Assembly (NCBI GenBank): GCA_021234155.1
Contig: JAJEKV010000036.1
Coordinates: forward strand, 12,415,426-12,479,425
Source: Isoetes taiwanensis
Lineage: Eukaryota > Streptophyta > Lycopodiopsida > Isoetales > Isoetaceae
DNA: 64,000 nucleotides
Direction: 5' to 3'
Below are positions 15,001 through 24,949 of the stretch, piece after piece (positions within the stretch are counted from its first letter, which is position 1; each line of letters starts with the position of its first letter). The position numbers and the translations under genes are program-made. The notes beneath the pieces were generated by a model that worked only from the letters and a program-made list of their open reading frames with translations, was not told where the DNA came from and searched no databases.

Positions 15001-15468
15001 TATAGATTTGCAATAGAAACTTGTATCTGCATTGCGACATTGCACGAGAATGCCAGCTACGGGAAATAGGTAAGATATCGCTGAAAAGTTGTAAATGTGA
15101 GAAATCCTTTTCCAATGAATTAACAGAGTTGTCCATCCAGGATAATTCCCGCTGATGGAAATCAGAAGCAAACAGATCATCATTCCTTCCTTCTGTTCAT
15201 GCCTGCAAGATGGAAATGCTCTAATGCAAGATGGAAAGTCCACAAATGTCTATGGCCTAACAGAAAATGCAGTTTATTGTACTAGAATTTAATAGAATTT
15301 GTCCAGCAAGAAAAGTATAAGCTCATACTCACCTCGGTCCCGATTCCAAAAAAAATTGAACAGCAATTTGGCTGCAACAAGAGTGCTGATGGCCACACCG
15401 GCAACCACCATATTTCGCCTCTGTTTGGCGGCTCCATCGTTCGCCTTCCCTTTGCCTGCTCTCGCCAT
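1..15468 (-). CDS. Thimet oligopeptidase-like M3 zinc metallopeptidase (19 exons, 3' partial)
   Basis: Family M3 peptidases cleave short peptides; plant members act on signal-peptide and oxidised-protein fragments. Exons by eye (complement): 15333-15468, 14467-14591, 11865-12028, 11350-11440, 11095-11274, 10573-10653, 9964-10044, 9712-9804, 8824-8904, 8577-8739, 6442-6562, 6311-6383, 5173-5277, 5001-5098, 4276-4321, 4059-4155, 999-1072, 823-927, <1-51. All joins are GT-AG and keep phase, giving 655 codons; the family has about 690-710, so roughly 40-50 C-terminal residues lie off the left edge. The zinc motif HEFGH is at residues 493-497 and the third ligand Glu is at 522, the 29-residue spacing known for thimet oligopeptidase. 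The tyrosine-rich catalytic loop [15 protein letters not shown] is at 622-636. The start at 15468 gives a basic N-terminus and one membrane segment (about residues 20-41), as in the Arabidopsis relative. All catalytic residues are present, so it looks functional. Several introns hold transposon remnants. Confidence 0.93.
1634..2592 (-). mobile_element. Ty1/Copia retrotransposon fragment (RT to RNase H), decayed
   Basis: This lies in the 3-kb intron between exons 16 and 17 of the oligopeptidase gene, on the same strand. Three overlapping reading pieces follow Copia order. At 2592-2380 is the start of reverse transcriptase (KWVYK, KARLVVK, then FAPVA). At 2420-2082 is a degenerate middle part. 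At 1921-1634 is the RT-RNase H junction (ILAYLMGTV, then [11 protein letters not shown]). Frameshifts separate the pieces, so it is dead. A weak similarity between about 1285-1325 and 3118-3155 might be LTR remnants, but I could not show proper ends. Confidence 0.8.
2600..4058. other. Intron sequence without recognisable gene
   Basis: This is intronic sequence between exons 16 and 17, downstream of exon 16 and ahead of the Copia fragment in the direction of transcription. AT-rich, with only short shadow reading frames. I see no RNA gene, LTR or second host gene in it. Confidence 0.6.
6651..6833 (-). repeat. 3' LTR of the deleted Copia element
   Basis: Matches 8009-8195 in the same orientation, especially the part with ATAGGTAGGCCATGTCA and the shared terminus CATACTGTGATA. 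On the minus strand the LTR begins TATCACAGTATG, directly after the purine tract AGGAGGAG. The left edge is set by the CAAAT duplication and is less certain because the outer 40 bp have diverged. Confidence 0.75.
7996..8008 (-). other. tRNA-Met primer-binding site
   Basis: Read on the minus strand this is TGGTATCAGAACC, one change from the plant Copia primer site TGGTATCAGAGCC. It follows the 5' LTR with at most a couple of bases between, which fixes the element's orientation. Confidence 0.8.
8009..8195 (-). repeat. 5' LTR of the deleted Copia element
   Basis: Partner of 6651-6833. The outer end is followed by the second CAAAT copy (8196-8200). The divergence between the two LTRs suggests an old insertion. 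Confidence 0.75.
8198..8447. repeat. Intronic ~200-bp tandem duplication, diverged
   Basis: AAATCAGCATATGCGTTTAA (from about 8198) recurs as AAATCAGCATAGGCAAGCTT (from about 8397), and both run into GGACAGGC and AGAACTA. Similarity fades towards exon 10. It looks like an old two-copy tandem duplication inside the intron. Confidence 0.55.
12029..14466. other. 2.4-kb intron, mostly featureless
   Basis: Second intron of the oligopeptidase gene. Apart from the possible solo LTR at 14189-14392, I see only AT-rich sequence without coding potential or a recognisable RNA. Confidence 0.6.
14189..14392. repeat. Possible solo LTR
   Basis: Starts TGTTAGAATAAC and ends GAATAGAGACA, so it has TG...CA ends typical of plant LTRs over about 204 bp. 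Its last ~75 bp recur at 24825-24902 (CTATCTTGTACTT, GATCGATTGTGAATAGAGACA). No clear 5-bp duplication flanks it, so the call is tentative. Confidence 0.5.
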
Positions 15469-15892
15469 TTCTATCTCTTCCTTGCAGGGTTTCTTCCTGT
15501 TATTTGTTATTTTGGTTGGTCGTGAGGTTTACGTGCATCCCTGGCAGATTCAATATAAAAGTCTCAGCATGTTTCGTAGTTCGGTAGGACTGATCAGTGA
15601 AGCGCGATAATACGGTTCCAAATTCTTAGCATATTCCTAAATACCCTGTACCGAAGGTTGGTGTAGTAGACCCTTTACCCGATTGGGTTCCGTGGACGTT
15701 AAAATTTTCTTCCTTCCTTCCTTCCTTTAGGGACGATTTATATGTGGATGACATGGTAACAGATGTTCTACTAAAGCACTTGTATCTCCAAAGATGGACA
15801 AAAATTTGAAGCAGCCTCGAATGGAATAGTATTTCACTCACTGATCTCATATTTCTTGAGGGGGCAATTAAAACTTGCTAAGTTTAGCTGTT
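15469..15892. other. Upstream region of the oligopeptidase gene
   Basis: This is the 5' side of the gene, truncated by the LINE at 15893. It has a (TTCC)n run at about 15705-15727. I see no convincing TATA box. The promoter is probably within these 420 bases unless transcription starts within the LINE. Confidence 0.4.
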
Positions 15893-15978
15893 GTTTTTTT
15901 TTTTTTTTTTATTAATCAAGCCATTTAGGCCCCCAGGCCTCTATGGCAAAAAAAGATTACAAAGTAGTACTTTGGCAC

Positions 15979-18296
15979 TTAATTCAGAGCGCCTTCAATA
16001 TCAAAATCCCTCATAAGAGTGAAAAGCTCAATTATATCTTCTCTTTCTTTCAAAAGATCTCTAAAGTATGAATACAAAGTATGTGCAGGCATAAGAAAAA
16101 GTTCACCAAGTGTTAAGGCTACAATGCCATAACGAGCCCCCACTGCATTAGGTATCTTTGTGCATTTCAAGAGTGCGTGTTCTTCATCTTCAATAGCTGG
16201 TTCTAAACAACTTGGACAAAACCGCTCCTCATGGGGCGTGTCATCCCACCTACCAGTCTCAATTCGCAAATTATGAGACGATAATCTCATTTGCGAAATA
16301 AGCATGCGTTTCTTCCTGCTGATACATGAGAGTAGATAAGGCTGCTCTTTATACTCTGTCAAATCGTTTAGATTAGTCAAGTAAAACTTCTTCTTCACAT
16401 CCTTATCTTCGTCTACTTGCCAAAGTTTGCGAATCGCCCGTGCAGCCACATAATCATGTATTTCTTCAAATTTCTGAGACAAGGGCCAATTGTCATCACC
16501 AAGCCATTTCCTTGCCCATCGCTTGACATCGGCATACCAACCTTTTATGCTATGCATAAGGGCTTGGTAAGGTAACCGGTCAGTGTCCATATCTAGAACT
16601 CTGTTAACAAAGGAGATAGTTCTGCACAATGCCTCTACCTCAAGAGGTAGCAGACCTGTTTCAGCCAACATCATGCAATAAGGAGTTTGCACCTTGACTC
16701 CCAATTCACCTATCAAGAATCTTTTTTGGATCTTTTCTAGATCGCTCCACCCCTTTAAAGACAAGCCTGGCCCCCAAACTGGGCTTCCATAAAGAACCAC
16801 TGTCTTAACTTGTATTCCAAAAAAAAGTTTCTTCAGTCGCCAATGTTCAAAATTATTGATTTTACACTGATTCATCATACTGTAAAATGCTCTGAGACCA
16901 CCTGATGCATGTTTCTGGGCTGCCAATGTCCACTTATAGTTATTTGACACTTCAATTCCCAAATACTTATAATTAGTGACCTGTTCAAGTGGAACACCAC
17001 CTACATAAAATTCTGTGGAATCCCGACCCCCTATCACCATTATCTTTGATTTATCGGGATTTACCCTCATGCTTTTTTCTTCACAAAAACTACATAATAC
17101 ATCTAGATGACGCTGCAGTCCAGCCGGGTTCTTTGAAATTAATACAATGTCATCAGCAAAAAGCAGAAGCTGTAAAGCATACCTCCCCAAATGAGCTCCT
17201 AACCCTCCAAGCCTCGTCATCCAATTTTCCAGTTCATCTATAAACAATCCAAAAAGAGTTGGAGAACAGGGACAACCTTGCTTGACCCCGATCGTATTCT
17301 GCACTTTTTCTGGCCCTGTAAATGGGAAAGATAGTTCTACTAGCACCCTGTCATATAAGCATGCAACTGCATGACGAAGTTCCTCTGGAACTTGTAGCAT
17401 TTCCAATCTACATGCAAGATCCTTCCTCTTAACTGTATCAAAGGCCTTGGTGAGATCTATAAAAGCAAGATATCTTCTATTACCGGCACCCTTACCACTT
17501 TCAGATAACACTCTCAGTGTAACTAGATGGTCCAAAGTGGAATGATCAATTCTAAAACCTGCTTGGCTAAAGGCCCGAATATCATTTTCATCTGCCCATA
17601 AGGACAATTTCCGTTCTAGCATAGAAGCAAATAATTTAGCAAATACATTGCTTACCAAAATGGTCCGATAGTTCCGCACATCATCTCTACTACCAGTTTT
17701 ATGAATAGGTACAATCCTATTCAAGCACCACGTATCTGGAAATCCATTTTTCAAAGCATCATTACATAAATCAGCAAGAATTTCATGTAACTTGGATCCT
17801 CCCCATTTCAAAAGCTCAATTGAAGCCCATTTGAATCACATGCGCGGCCATTTGCCATGTTTTTAAGCGCGTCTGAGACATCAGTGTGCGTAAAAAGCAG
17901 TGACGGCTCTCCACTATATGCAAAACCCTCTACATGAGGAGTCTGATATAAGGCTTTTACCAAATTAAAAAGATCATCTCTTTGTATATTGCCTATGCTC
18001 GTATGCTTTTTGCATCTGTTAAAAAACTTTTTTGGGTCTATCTCTTTTTCCTTCATTACAATCTCTTGATGCTGCCATAACCATTCTCTTTTCTTTCTTT
18101 TAACTATATTCTTATAATGTTTCAGATCTCGCATCCCTTTACTCTGTTTAAATGCCCTCTTTGCGTCAAAGCATTCTGTATCAAACCATTTACTATCTCT
18201 TTTCTTTTTTCCCTGTGGGTTAGTATATCCGAAAGCAGAGGATGCAACATCCTCAGTATCAAATGTTTGACTTGCGATTTCTTTCTTTGCTATCAT
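15979..18296 (-). pseudogene. LINE reverse transcriptase with C-terminal zinc cluster (one frameshift)
   Basis: The RT catalyses target-primed reverse transcription. Visible motifs are FRIDHSTLDHLV, FIDLTKAFDTV (motif A aspartate), GVKQGCPCSPTLFGLFIDELE (motif B, broken here for length: GVKQGCPCSP then TLFGLF) and FADDIVLIS (catalytic DD). The C-terminus has FCPSCLEPAIEDEEHALLKC, a CxxC...H...C cluster common in LINE proteins. The 610-codon main frame (17811-15979) is joined to the upstream frame (18296-17808) by one frameshift near 17810, after GRACDSNGLQ. The proteins look otherwise sound, which suggests a fairly recent insertion. Confidence 0.88.
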
Positions 18297-18429
18297 CCCA
18301 TTTTATGTTTCCAAGTTTTTCCGCCAGTCTATCTTCATACCTGGATGCTAATTTATAGCTCACCCTTAATTTCGGTTGAGGCAAAACCGATGACCTACTT
18401 TTTTTCGCATTTCATATCCAAACATCGTT

Positions 18430-19125
18430 AAGCGGTGCATGGTCCGAAGTCCGGATTCACATCCATAACACTAAATTTCGATATGAGTCGTATATTGCCC
18501 GGTTCGCCAATTAACAAATCAGCAATGCGCAACCATTGGGCTGAAAGCATGTAAGTTCTCCAGAACCAGGATATTTTTTAAGGCCATTGTAAATTATCAT
18601 ATTAAATGATTCGCATAATGCAAGAACATGTTTTCCCATCTTATTTTGCATATAATCTGCGGATGTTCTTGGCCAAGCATCATGTTTGGCAGTTAACTCT
18701 TCTAACCACAATTCATTGCCTTCTCCTGACAGCAGCATGGCTTGCATGTTACTGATTCTGCCATTTAGGTCACCCATTATGAAAACTGGTCCTTTTTGTT
18801 GAAATTTCAAGACATCTGAGGCTAAGTGAAGAAAAGGATCATCAGAACTCAAACCTTTTTTTGAATAGACAGCAGCAGGCTGAGGATCTAACGGCGCAAA
18901 ATAAGCAATTGCAATATATACATCTGTCTTATTTGTGTGAATTTTCAGCCAGGCATACTGCGCATGTTCATCTTTCTTCTCCATTGTGACAGATTTTACA
19001 ATGCTTTTCTTTGCATAGCAGGCTATCCCACCCCATCCCCTTCTGCTGTTTCCAATGGGATTCCAGACTGAATCGATGATATCAAACCCAGAGATTGTCA
19101 ATAACCTGCTAGTCTCTGATCCTTT
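18430..19125 (-). pseudogene. LINE endonuclease domain (APE-like), N-terminally truncated
   Basis: Exonuclease-endonuclease-phosphatase fold. Visible are RRGWGGIACYAKK, the FIMGDLNGRI motif (Asp-Leu-Asn) and, in a shifted frame near 18440, SDHAPL, the conserved His motif of this fold. The first ~50-70 residues, which carry the catalytic Asn and Glu, are absent. A frameshift near 18515 separates the main frame (19101-18511) from the last motif. Confidence 0.8.
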
Positions 19126-19151
19126 TATTCCTTACGTCTTGTTCTCGGTTC

Positions 19152-19447
19152 CTTAATGTACTATTACTATATTTCAGTTGTTGAATTTAAGGCATATGTT
19201 ATGCCTTAATAACGGTAGGTCGGATTACTATAGCCAAATCAGTTTTGACGGGCACACATGTATATATGACTTCAATTATACTGGCACCACAAGTGAAGAT
19301 GCAGCTTAATGTACTATTACTATATTTCAGTTGTTGAATTTAAGGCATATGTTGTGCCTTAATAATGGTAGGTCGGATTACTATAGCCAAATCAGTTTTG
19401 ACGGGCACACATGTATATATGACTTCAATTATACTACCACCACAAGT
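19152..19447 (+). repeat. Tandem pair (153-bp unit) of a second LINE's RT fragment
   Basis: Unit 1 spans 19152-19304 and unit 2 spans 19305 to about 19447, nearly identical. In the + frame the unit reads VGRITIAKSVLTGTHVYM then TSIILPPQV. This matches the 'AGR-LIKSVL-IPVY-LP' segment downstream of the RT core in plant L1-type LINEs. It is a fragment only and is unrelated to the minus-strand LINE next to it. Confidence 0.72.
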
Positions 19448-19467
19448 CGCAGTGATGCTGGCTCAGT

Positions 19468-19614
19468 CTAAGCTAGAATCTGATTCTCTATTTTTATTCC
19501 CATCTCCAGGTACGCCATCACGACCATCTGGGATATGGTCGGGTGGTATCTCTTGATATCCAAGGATGCTACTGCCTCACACTCAACAATGGCATCAGAT
19601 TCCTGACTACCCAT
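19468..19614 (-). pseudogene. Gene Z, copy A (short ORF with early stop)
   Basis: Starts MGSQESDAIVECEAVASL and is 48 codons long, ending at a TAG where copy B (42490-42660) has TGG (Trp). Copy B therefore runs eight residues further. Amino-acid conservation between the copies (KRYH, MAYLE, GIKIE, QILA) suggests it was a real short gene. I do not recognise the protein. Confidence 0.55.
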
Positions 19615-20062
19615 ACCTCTCCCTTAGAAGAATCAACTGAGCAGCAATCCGGATCACTTTCAAGGGTCGGAAGGATGAACCCTAAATCCTAAAACAGACT
19701 TTTTCTGCCAGCATATATCCCACATAATCAACTAAAAAAAAAAACATCTATATATAAGCAATTCCATATGGGTTGCAGTTGGATTGGATCCACGTGGAGA
19801 AAGAAATCCCTTCTCCACCTGGATCCATTCCGTTTGTCAAAAAACTGGTTCAATCAACATCCTTTTGTCAAAAAAATTGTTGATAGATTACTGTCTACGT
19901 CGATTGATGTTAAAAAATTTCGTTGAATGTACATTCATTCATGTTAAAATTTTTCGTTGAATCTACATTGTGTACGTTCGTTCATGTTAATTTCTTTACT
20001 GAACACTAGTGAAGCCATTGGATGCATGATTCAAAGCATGAAGTGCAAATTCAAAGTAAGAA

Positions 20063-20285
20063 TTCAACCCATGAGATCTTAAATCAAAGAAGTGATTCAT
20101 ACCATGGTATTCTAGGCATGGTTACATTGTTTCTTGTTAATTTAACCTATTATGGACACACCCATAGTTCAACCCATGGGATGTTAAATGTAAGAAGTGA
20201 TTCATACCATGGTTTTCTAGGCATGGTTGCATTGCTTCTTGTTAATTTAACCTATTATGGGCACCCCCATAGTTCAACGCATGGG
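20063..20285. repeat. 105-bp tandem repeat (two full units plus part)
   Basis: Units begin TTCAACCCATG at 20063, 20168 and 20273. Each contains GTGATTCATACCATGGT, CTAGGCATGGTT and GTTAATTTAACCTATTATGG. The equivalent array in copy B is split by the Helentron-like insertion within its first unit. Confidence 0.85.
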
Positions 20286-20831
20286 ATGCTAAATCGAAGC
20301 AACATCCCGTGTGCACCTTGTATTCGCCATGTAGACACGTGTATTATGCCAATGTGTTCATAGTGAATACACTACTTCTATTTGGTATCTACATAGTGAA
20401 TAAACAAAGTGAAGCTATTACATGGACCCAACTACCAACCATAATCGTCAACCTTAATCAGGAAAGACTGGATAGTTTCTTCTGAAGCAGAACCCATGCA
20501 ACCAAAATAGCTCGGCAACCCCAAACTTTACAAACTTTAAAAGCAGTGCAACAATGAAGATGCTTCCATAGTTTTCTTTAGGATTGAGCATGAAGTAAAA
20601 TCATAAAACCCATTGATCTTAAACCCATTGGGGCTTAATCTAATGGATCATCAACCCATGATATAATAGATATTGAACATTTGGAAAAATATTGAGGTGG
20701 GTGGCTCGGATCTCGAGGAAAAAAATCGTATGCATGCAAACTTCCCTTTTCTCTCTTCACTTCATTCCCAAAATTTCGCCTCTTCAATTCAGCGCCAATC
20801 CGTCCATCTTCCTCTTCCAAATTCGAGCTCC

Positions 20832-21099
20832 ATGGCCAAGACAAAGGTAACACAATCTGCACCTACTCCATCTATTGTTCCTGCAAGTTCGGCGCCAGCT
20901 CGATCAAAGTCACTGTCTTCAAGTGGAGGCCATCCGGTTACAGTGGTGGCTAGGTTCACTCCTCCTGAAGTTGAGAAGCTTATTGAGGCTGGAGCTGTCT
21001 ATTCTTATAGAGTCCTTGAATCAGGAGCGTCTCTCGGAAATGAAGATGTATGTCATGGAAGATGACCTGCATATCGAGCTGAGGATGCCCCCCGCCTGA
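20832..21099 (+). pseudogene. Gene Y, copy A (conserved ~95-aa protein, frameshifted)
   Basis: ATG at 20832 (MAKTKVTQSAPTPSIV) follows a pyrimidine-rich leader. A conserved block has GGHPVTVVARFTPPEVEKL and IEAGAVYSYRVLE. A deletion after VLE removes codons that copy B keeps (WVDRAYPNQERLLEMK) and shifts the frame, while the original ending HIELRMPPA survives in the other frame up to 21099. A one-base lesion at a different place breaks copy B, so the two copies together imply a formerly intact gene. Function unknown; no motif recognised. Confidence 0.6.
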
Positions 21100-21384
21100 A
21101 GATCAATCCTGCTATTAGCTTATGTACTAGTTTATAGATTTGTGTTTTTTTTTTTATCCCGGGCTCATCTTTCATTGTGACTATTTTTGTAAAGTGTCCT
21201 TGTGATAAATTTTTATGAAAAGCTTTGTACCTGACCATTTACAGTAAATGACAGCCTTCTTCTTCTGAAACTATTCTTGTAACCCTTTTTGTACTTTTAC
21301 TGTTCTTTTAGTTTCCACTGTGCTTTTAGTTGACTAAACTGTCTATTCTTTTCTACCGTTACTGTTCTTTTACTGATATTGTTT

Positions 21385-21940
21385 CCAACTTGAAATACGC
21401 ACAAGTACTTGGAAGTACAGACAAGAATCTCACACAAGCACTTCGAAGTACAAGACAAGAATTTCCTGCAATAAGCCACTTGAAAATCATGCAAACCCTG
21501 TTTGGTATTTAACTTGCAACTTGAATTTGGCACAAGTATTTGGAAATACAGACTTAAGAATCATGTAAACCCTGTTTAATATTTAACTTGCAACTTGAAT
21601 TTGGCACAAGTATTTGGAAATACAAACTTAAGAATCATGTAAAACCTGTTTGGTATTTAACTTGCAGCTGGTATAAGACATGCAACATGAATTTAGCACA
21701 AGTATTTGGAAGTACAGACTTAAGAATCATGTCAAACCTGTTTGGTATTTAACTTGCAACTGGTACAAGACATGCAACATGAATTTAGCACAAGTATTTG
21801 GAAGTACAAACTGGAATCATGTTTGATGTTTAGTTTGCAACTGGTATAACAGTCATTCAACTTGAATTTAGCACAAGTATTTGCAATAACAGACCTGAAT
21901 CATGCAAGACTTGTTTAGTATTTAACCTATTTAGTAAAAC
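21385..21940. repeat. Degenerate tandem repeats, ~67-95-bp units
   Basis: About six units with AACTTGCAACTTGAATTT, GCACAAGTATTTGGAA and ACTTAAGAATCATGT, then GTTTGGTATTTAACTTGCAA. They lie between the convergent genes X and Y. The array is mirrored at about 33690-34300 in copy B. Confidence 0.8.
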
Positions 21941-22297
21941 TTGTTTATTACTTACAATTCAAAATATTAGGTTTAATACTCACCTACACTTAGGATATTC
22001 TGGAACCATAAACTTAGAACATATGAAACTTAGAACTTATTCTTATCTTCAGTTTGCTGAAATCATGGTTGTCTGGATACAAACAAGCAAGTGAAACATA
22101 GAACAAGCAATCAGAAAACTTGATGACTAAACTCAAGCTGAAAACTCGCTAAATTCATGAAGGAAACCTATTGATATAACTTTCACAGAACTTGCTGACA
22201 TGCAATTTTAGAGTGTCAAGATTTGAACCTGATTTCGACCAGTATTGTCAACCTTTTTTTTTGCTGCACTTTAGTGACAGAAAATACATCACATTAA

Positions 22298-22552
22298 TCA
22301 TGAACAGACACCTACTCTACCATTATCCAAGATTACAATGCTTAGAGCGCTTGGGGGCTTGCAGCTCTTGCATTGCACGTCAGATTCACGATGGAAGCCA
22401 ACCTTTTTACCATCCAAATAGAATTGAAAATCACCATAACAGCAAAATGACTCTACTAGCTTCCTGCACTCGAATAATGTCCAATCTTCCTCCACATTAA
22501 AAGTTCTATCATCTATACACGTACAAGCTATTGAGAGCTCCATTGAATTTGC
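22298..22552 (-). pseudogene. Last exon of gene X, copy A (truncated)
   Basis: Near-identical to 33125-33375 in copy B: MELSIACT, DDRTFNVEEDWTLFECRKLV, FYLDGKKVGFHR and VQCKSCKPPSALSIVILDNG. The rest of the gene is replaced at 22552 by LINE sequence, so this copy is a fragment. Confidence 0.8.
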
Positions 22553-24615
22553 ATTGGTTTTCCGCTGGTTTGGTCAAATAATGTTATAAAGCCTATCCAT
22601 AAGGCGGGTGATTCTATGAATCCTACTAATTATCGCCTAATTATGATTGGGCATGTGATGGCAAAACTGTATGGATCCGCCTTGGAAATGGTCCTTAGTG
22701 ATTTTGCAGAAAATCACAGCCTTAGAGCCGAGGGACAAGCTGGTTTCAGGAAAAACTTTTCCACCATTGATCATATTTTTTCTTTAAGGGCAATCATTGA
22801 GGAAGCAAAGGCAAGGAAAAGTAAAGTTTATTGTTGTTTTGTTGATTTTCAAAAAGCCTTTGATACTGTTCCTCGGAACAGGTTGTTTCAGAGGCTCAAA
22901 ACGTTGGGGCTTTCTCACAAGCTGATCTGGGCAGTGCTGACATTATACGAGAATGTAATAGGCAGAGTGAAAATAGATGGGCAGTTTTCAGAGAAAGTTT
23001 TCAGTACAATTGGGGTTAAACAAGGGTGCCCCCTCTCTCCTACTCTATTTGGACTTTACATCGATGAGCTTGAAAGCTTTGTTCAGTCCTTAGGCGGAGA
23101 AGGCTCCATGCTCGCTCAGGAATGCATTTCCATTTTGCTCTATGCGGATGATGTGGTTCTAATCTCACCATCTCCTCAAGGACTCCAAAAACATTTGGCT
23201 GCCCTTGAAGCCTTTTGCAAAGATTGAGAGCTGCAAGTAAATCTCTACAAGACCAAAGTGATGGTATTTAATACCTCTTGGAAAAATTGGAAAAGTAACT
23301 CTTTTACTTTCCAAGGACAACCTGTAGAAATTGTTTCTACATACACCTATTTGGGTGTAGAGTTTGCGGGCCCTCTATTCAGATTGAGGGAGGCTGGTCA
23401 GGCAAGGTTTGCAAAAGGATATGCTTCTCTTGTACAGCTAGAAAAACAGTGCTACCAACTCCATTTCCAAGATGTTCATACAAAGCTCTTCCTGTTCGAC
23501 ACGTTGGTGAAGCCGACAGCTTTGTATGGTGCACAAATATGGGGAGTTGACATATGAGCCGATGACTGGGGTCAACTAGAGAGGCTACAAATTTCTCTTC
23601 TTTCTAGAATGATTAGAAGCAAACATTCGGTACCCCATGATATAATGCTTGCTGAATTTAATGCGAAACCTCTGAAGGTCGAAATTGCCTTTCAAACAGT
23701 GACTTATTTACATAAGTTACACCGTCTTGGACAGTCACAAGAAGGTCAAAAAAGACTTCCGTGGCTGGCATATGAGTCGTCTAAAACATTGGCAGACCAA
23801 GGTAAGCGCTGTTGGTTCTCAAGGACATCTAAATTGTTTGATGGGTTTCTCTATGGGAAATATCCCACCTTTTCACTACAGTATAATGGATGACAATCTG
23901 AATTTTACTCAGCAAGAAGTCAATCAGCTTATACGTCATGACTTGGAGTATCTTTATGTTTCAAACACGTGGGTGAATCCCATCAAAGATCTGCCTACTA
24001 AAAAGAAATTCTATAAGGATAACTTCCTAAATATATCAGCGGATGGGTTCATTATAAGGCCGGGACATTTAGATATGGATCTGCCGATCAAAGTGAGATA
24101 CTCTATGGGGCAGTTTAGAGTGTCATCTCACCAGTTGGAGATTGAGGTTGGTAGGGCGAAAAATATTAGTTGTGAGGATCGGAAGTGCCCAATGTGCGAT
24201 CTAAACATGGTCGAGTCAGAAGAACATTTTATTTTTACCTGCCCAACCTACTACATTATTAGAGGCAGATATCATTGTCTTTTTTAGAGACCCCACATCT
24301 TTACGACAGCTGGTAGAATATTACGATCAGAAATGTTTATCTCACTTTGTATATGAACTATCTCTAGAAAGGAGAAATATTCTCAAACAAAAGAATCCAA
24401 TGGGCCTGAAGCAAACAAAAATAACTAATTTCTTTTCATCTGAGACAAACGATGATAAGATGATAGTAGACTCACCACAGAAGAGGAAGTATCCTGACCC
24501 TAAAGGGGTAACTTTGGCACTGTCTAAGAAGATAAAACGATCAGCAGCCATGAAACATAAAAAGTCTTTCCAGAAGAGGCCTAGCAGCAAAGCAAGCCAA
24601 GAAGGGGTATTATGA
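22553..24615 (+). pseudogene. LINE RT protein with C-terminal Zn cluster and PIP-box-like motif
   Basis: RT motifs: PIHKAGDSMNPTNYR, EGQAGFRKNFSTIDHIF, FVDFQKAFDTVPRN (motif A), GVKQGCPLSPTLFGLYI (motif B) and LLYADDVVLIS (catalytic DD). A TGA at 23225-23227 and shifts near 23557, 23893 and 24287 break it. Downstream is CPMCDLNMVESEEHFIFTCP, the LINE zinc cluster. The reading then continues through RDPTSLRQLVEYYDQK to KQTKITNFFSS (about 24411), a QxxIxxFF box of the PCNA-binding type, and a lysine-rich end at 24615. The frame from the zinc cluster to the box is recoverable with one shift, so the box belonged to this protein. Confidence 0.82.
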
Positions 24616-24826
24616 AGTACTTTACAGCAGTCACAGGAACGAATGGGCTGTCTCCATCAAACCCTATCTGAGCAGATTCTTTTGATTTTCAATTGTTAGA
24701 CTTAATATTTTTGTTTCCATACTTTAGATAACAGGAGGGTTCTCCTCCTGGAGGTCTTGTATGGTCTCATAGACCCTTCGGGTCTTATGTAGACGTTAAT
24801 AAATCTTTCTTTCTTTCTTTCTTTGT
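22553..24826 (+). mobile_element. Second LINE, 5'-truncated, ending in a (TTTC)n tail
   Basis: Begins in mid-RT at the edge of copy A and ends after a short 3' UTR with AATAAATC and a TTTC repeat at 24803-24824. It differs from the minus-strand LINE at 15.9-19.1 kb in sequence and in tail type. A 3' microsatellite tail is seen in some LINE clades instead of poly(A). Confidence 0.83.
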
Positions 24827-24902
24827 ACTCTCTATCTTGTACTTCTGTTCATGTGTCGTAGGTGGGAAACCTCTAGCTAGATCGATTGTGAATAGAGACA
24901 CA
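24825..24902. repeat. Partial copy of the 14.2-kb LTR-like repeat
   Basis: About 75 bp matching 14317-14392 (CTATCTTGTACTT, GATCGATTGTGAATAGAGACA). It begins immediately after the LINE tail, so it may be old flanking sequence cut by the LINE. Confidence 0.65.
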
Positions 24903-24949
24903 TCAAGCATAGTTTCATTATTTTTGGACAATACCTGAATTTGTGGACT

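Larger units (their letters stand above)
15893..19130 (-). mobile_element. Non-LTR retrotransposon (LINE), 5'-truncated, with A-tail
   Basis: The minus strand runs in order through apurinic-type endonuclease (about 19125-18430), reverse transcriptase and C-terminal zinc cluster (18296-15979), and a 17-base A tail seen as T's at 15894-15910. The first part of the endonuclease is missing, so the copy is 5'-truncated near 19130. Only a few frameshifts have built up. It inserted about 420 bp upstream of the oligopeptidase start codon, in the same transcriptional direction. Confidence 0.88.
19448..22552. repeat. Composite repeat, copy A (inverted relative to copy B)
   Basis: This stretch corresponds, reverse-complemented, to 42656-41991 followed by 35574-33120. 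Shared parts in order are: small gene Z, a segment with TATATATAAG, 105-bp tandem units, gene Y, a field of ~70-90-bp degenerate repeats and the last exon of gene X. It ends abruptly at 22552, where LINE sequence begins, and starts at about 19448 beside the doubled LINE fragment. Copy A lacks the 6.4-kb insertion that copy B carries, so it serves as the empty site. Confidence 0.85.
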
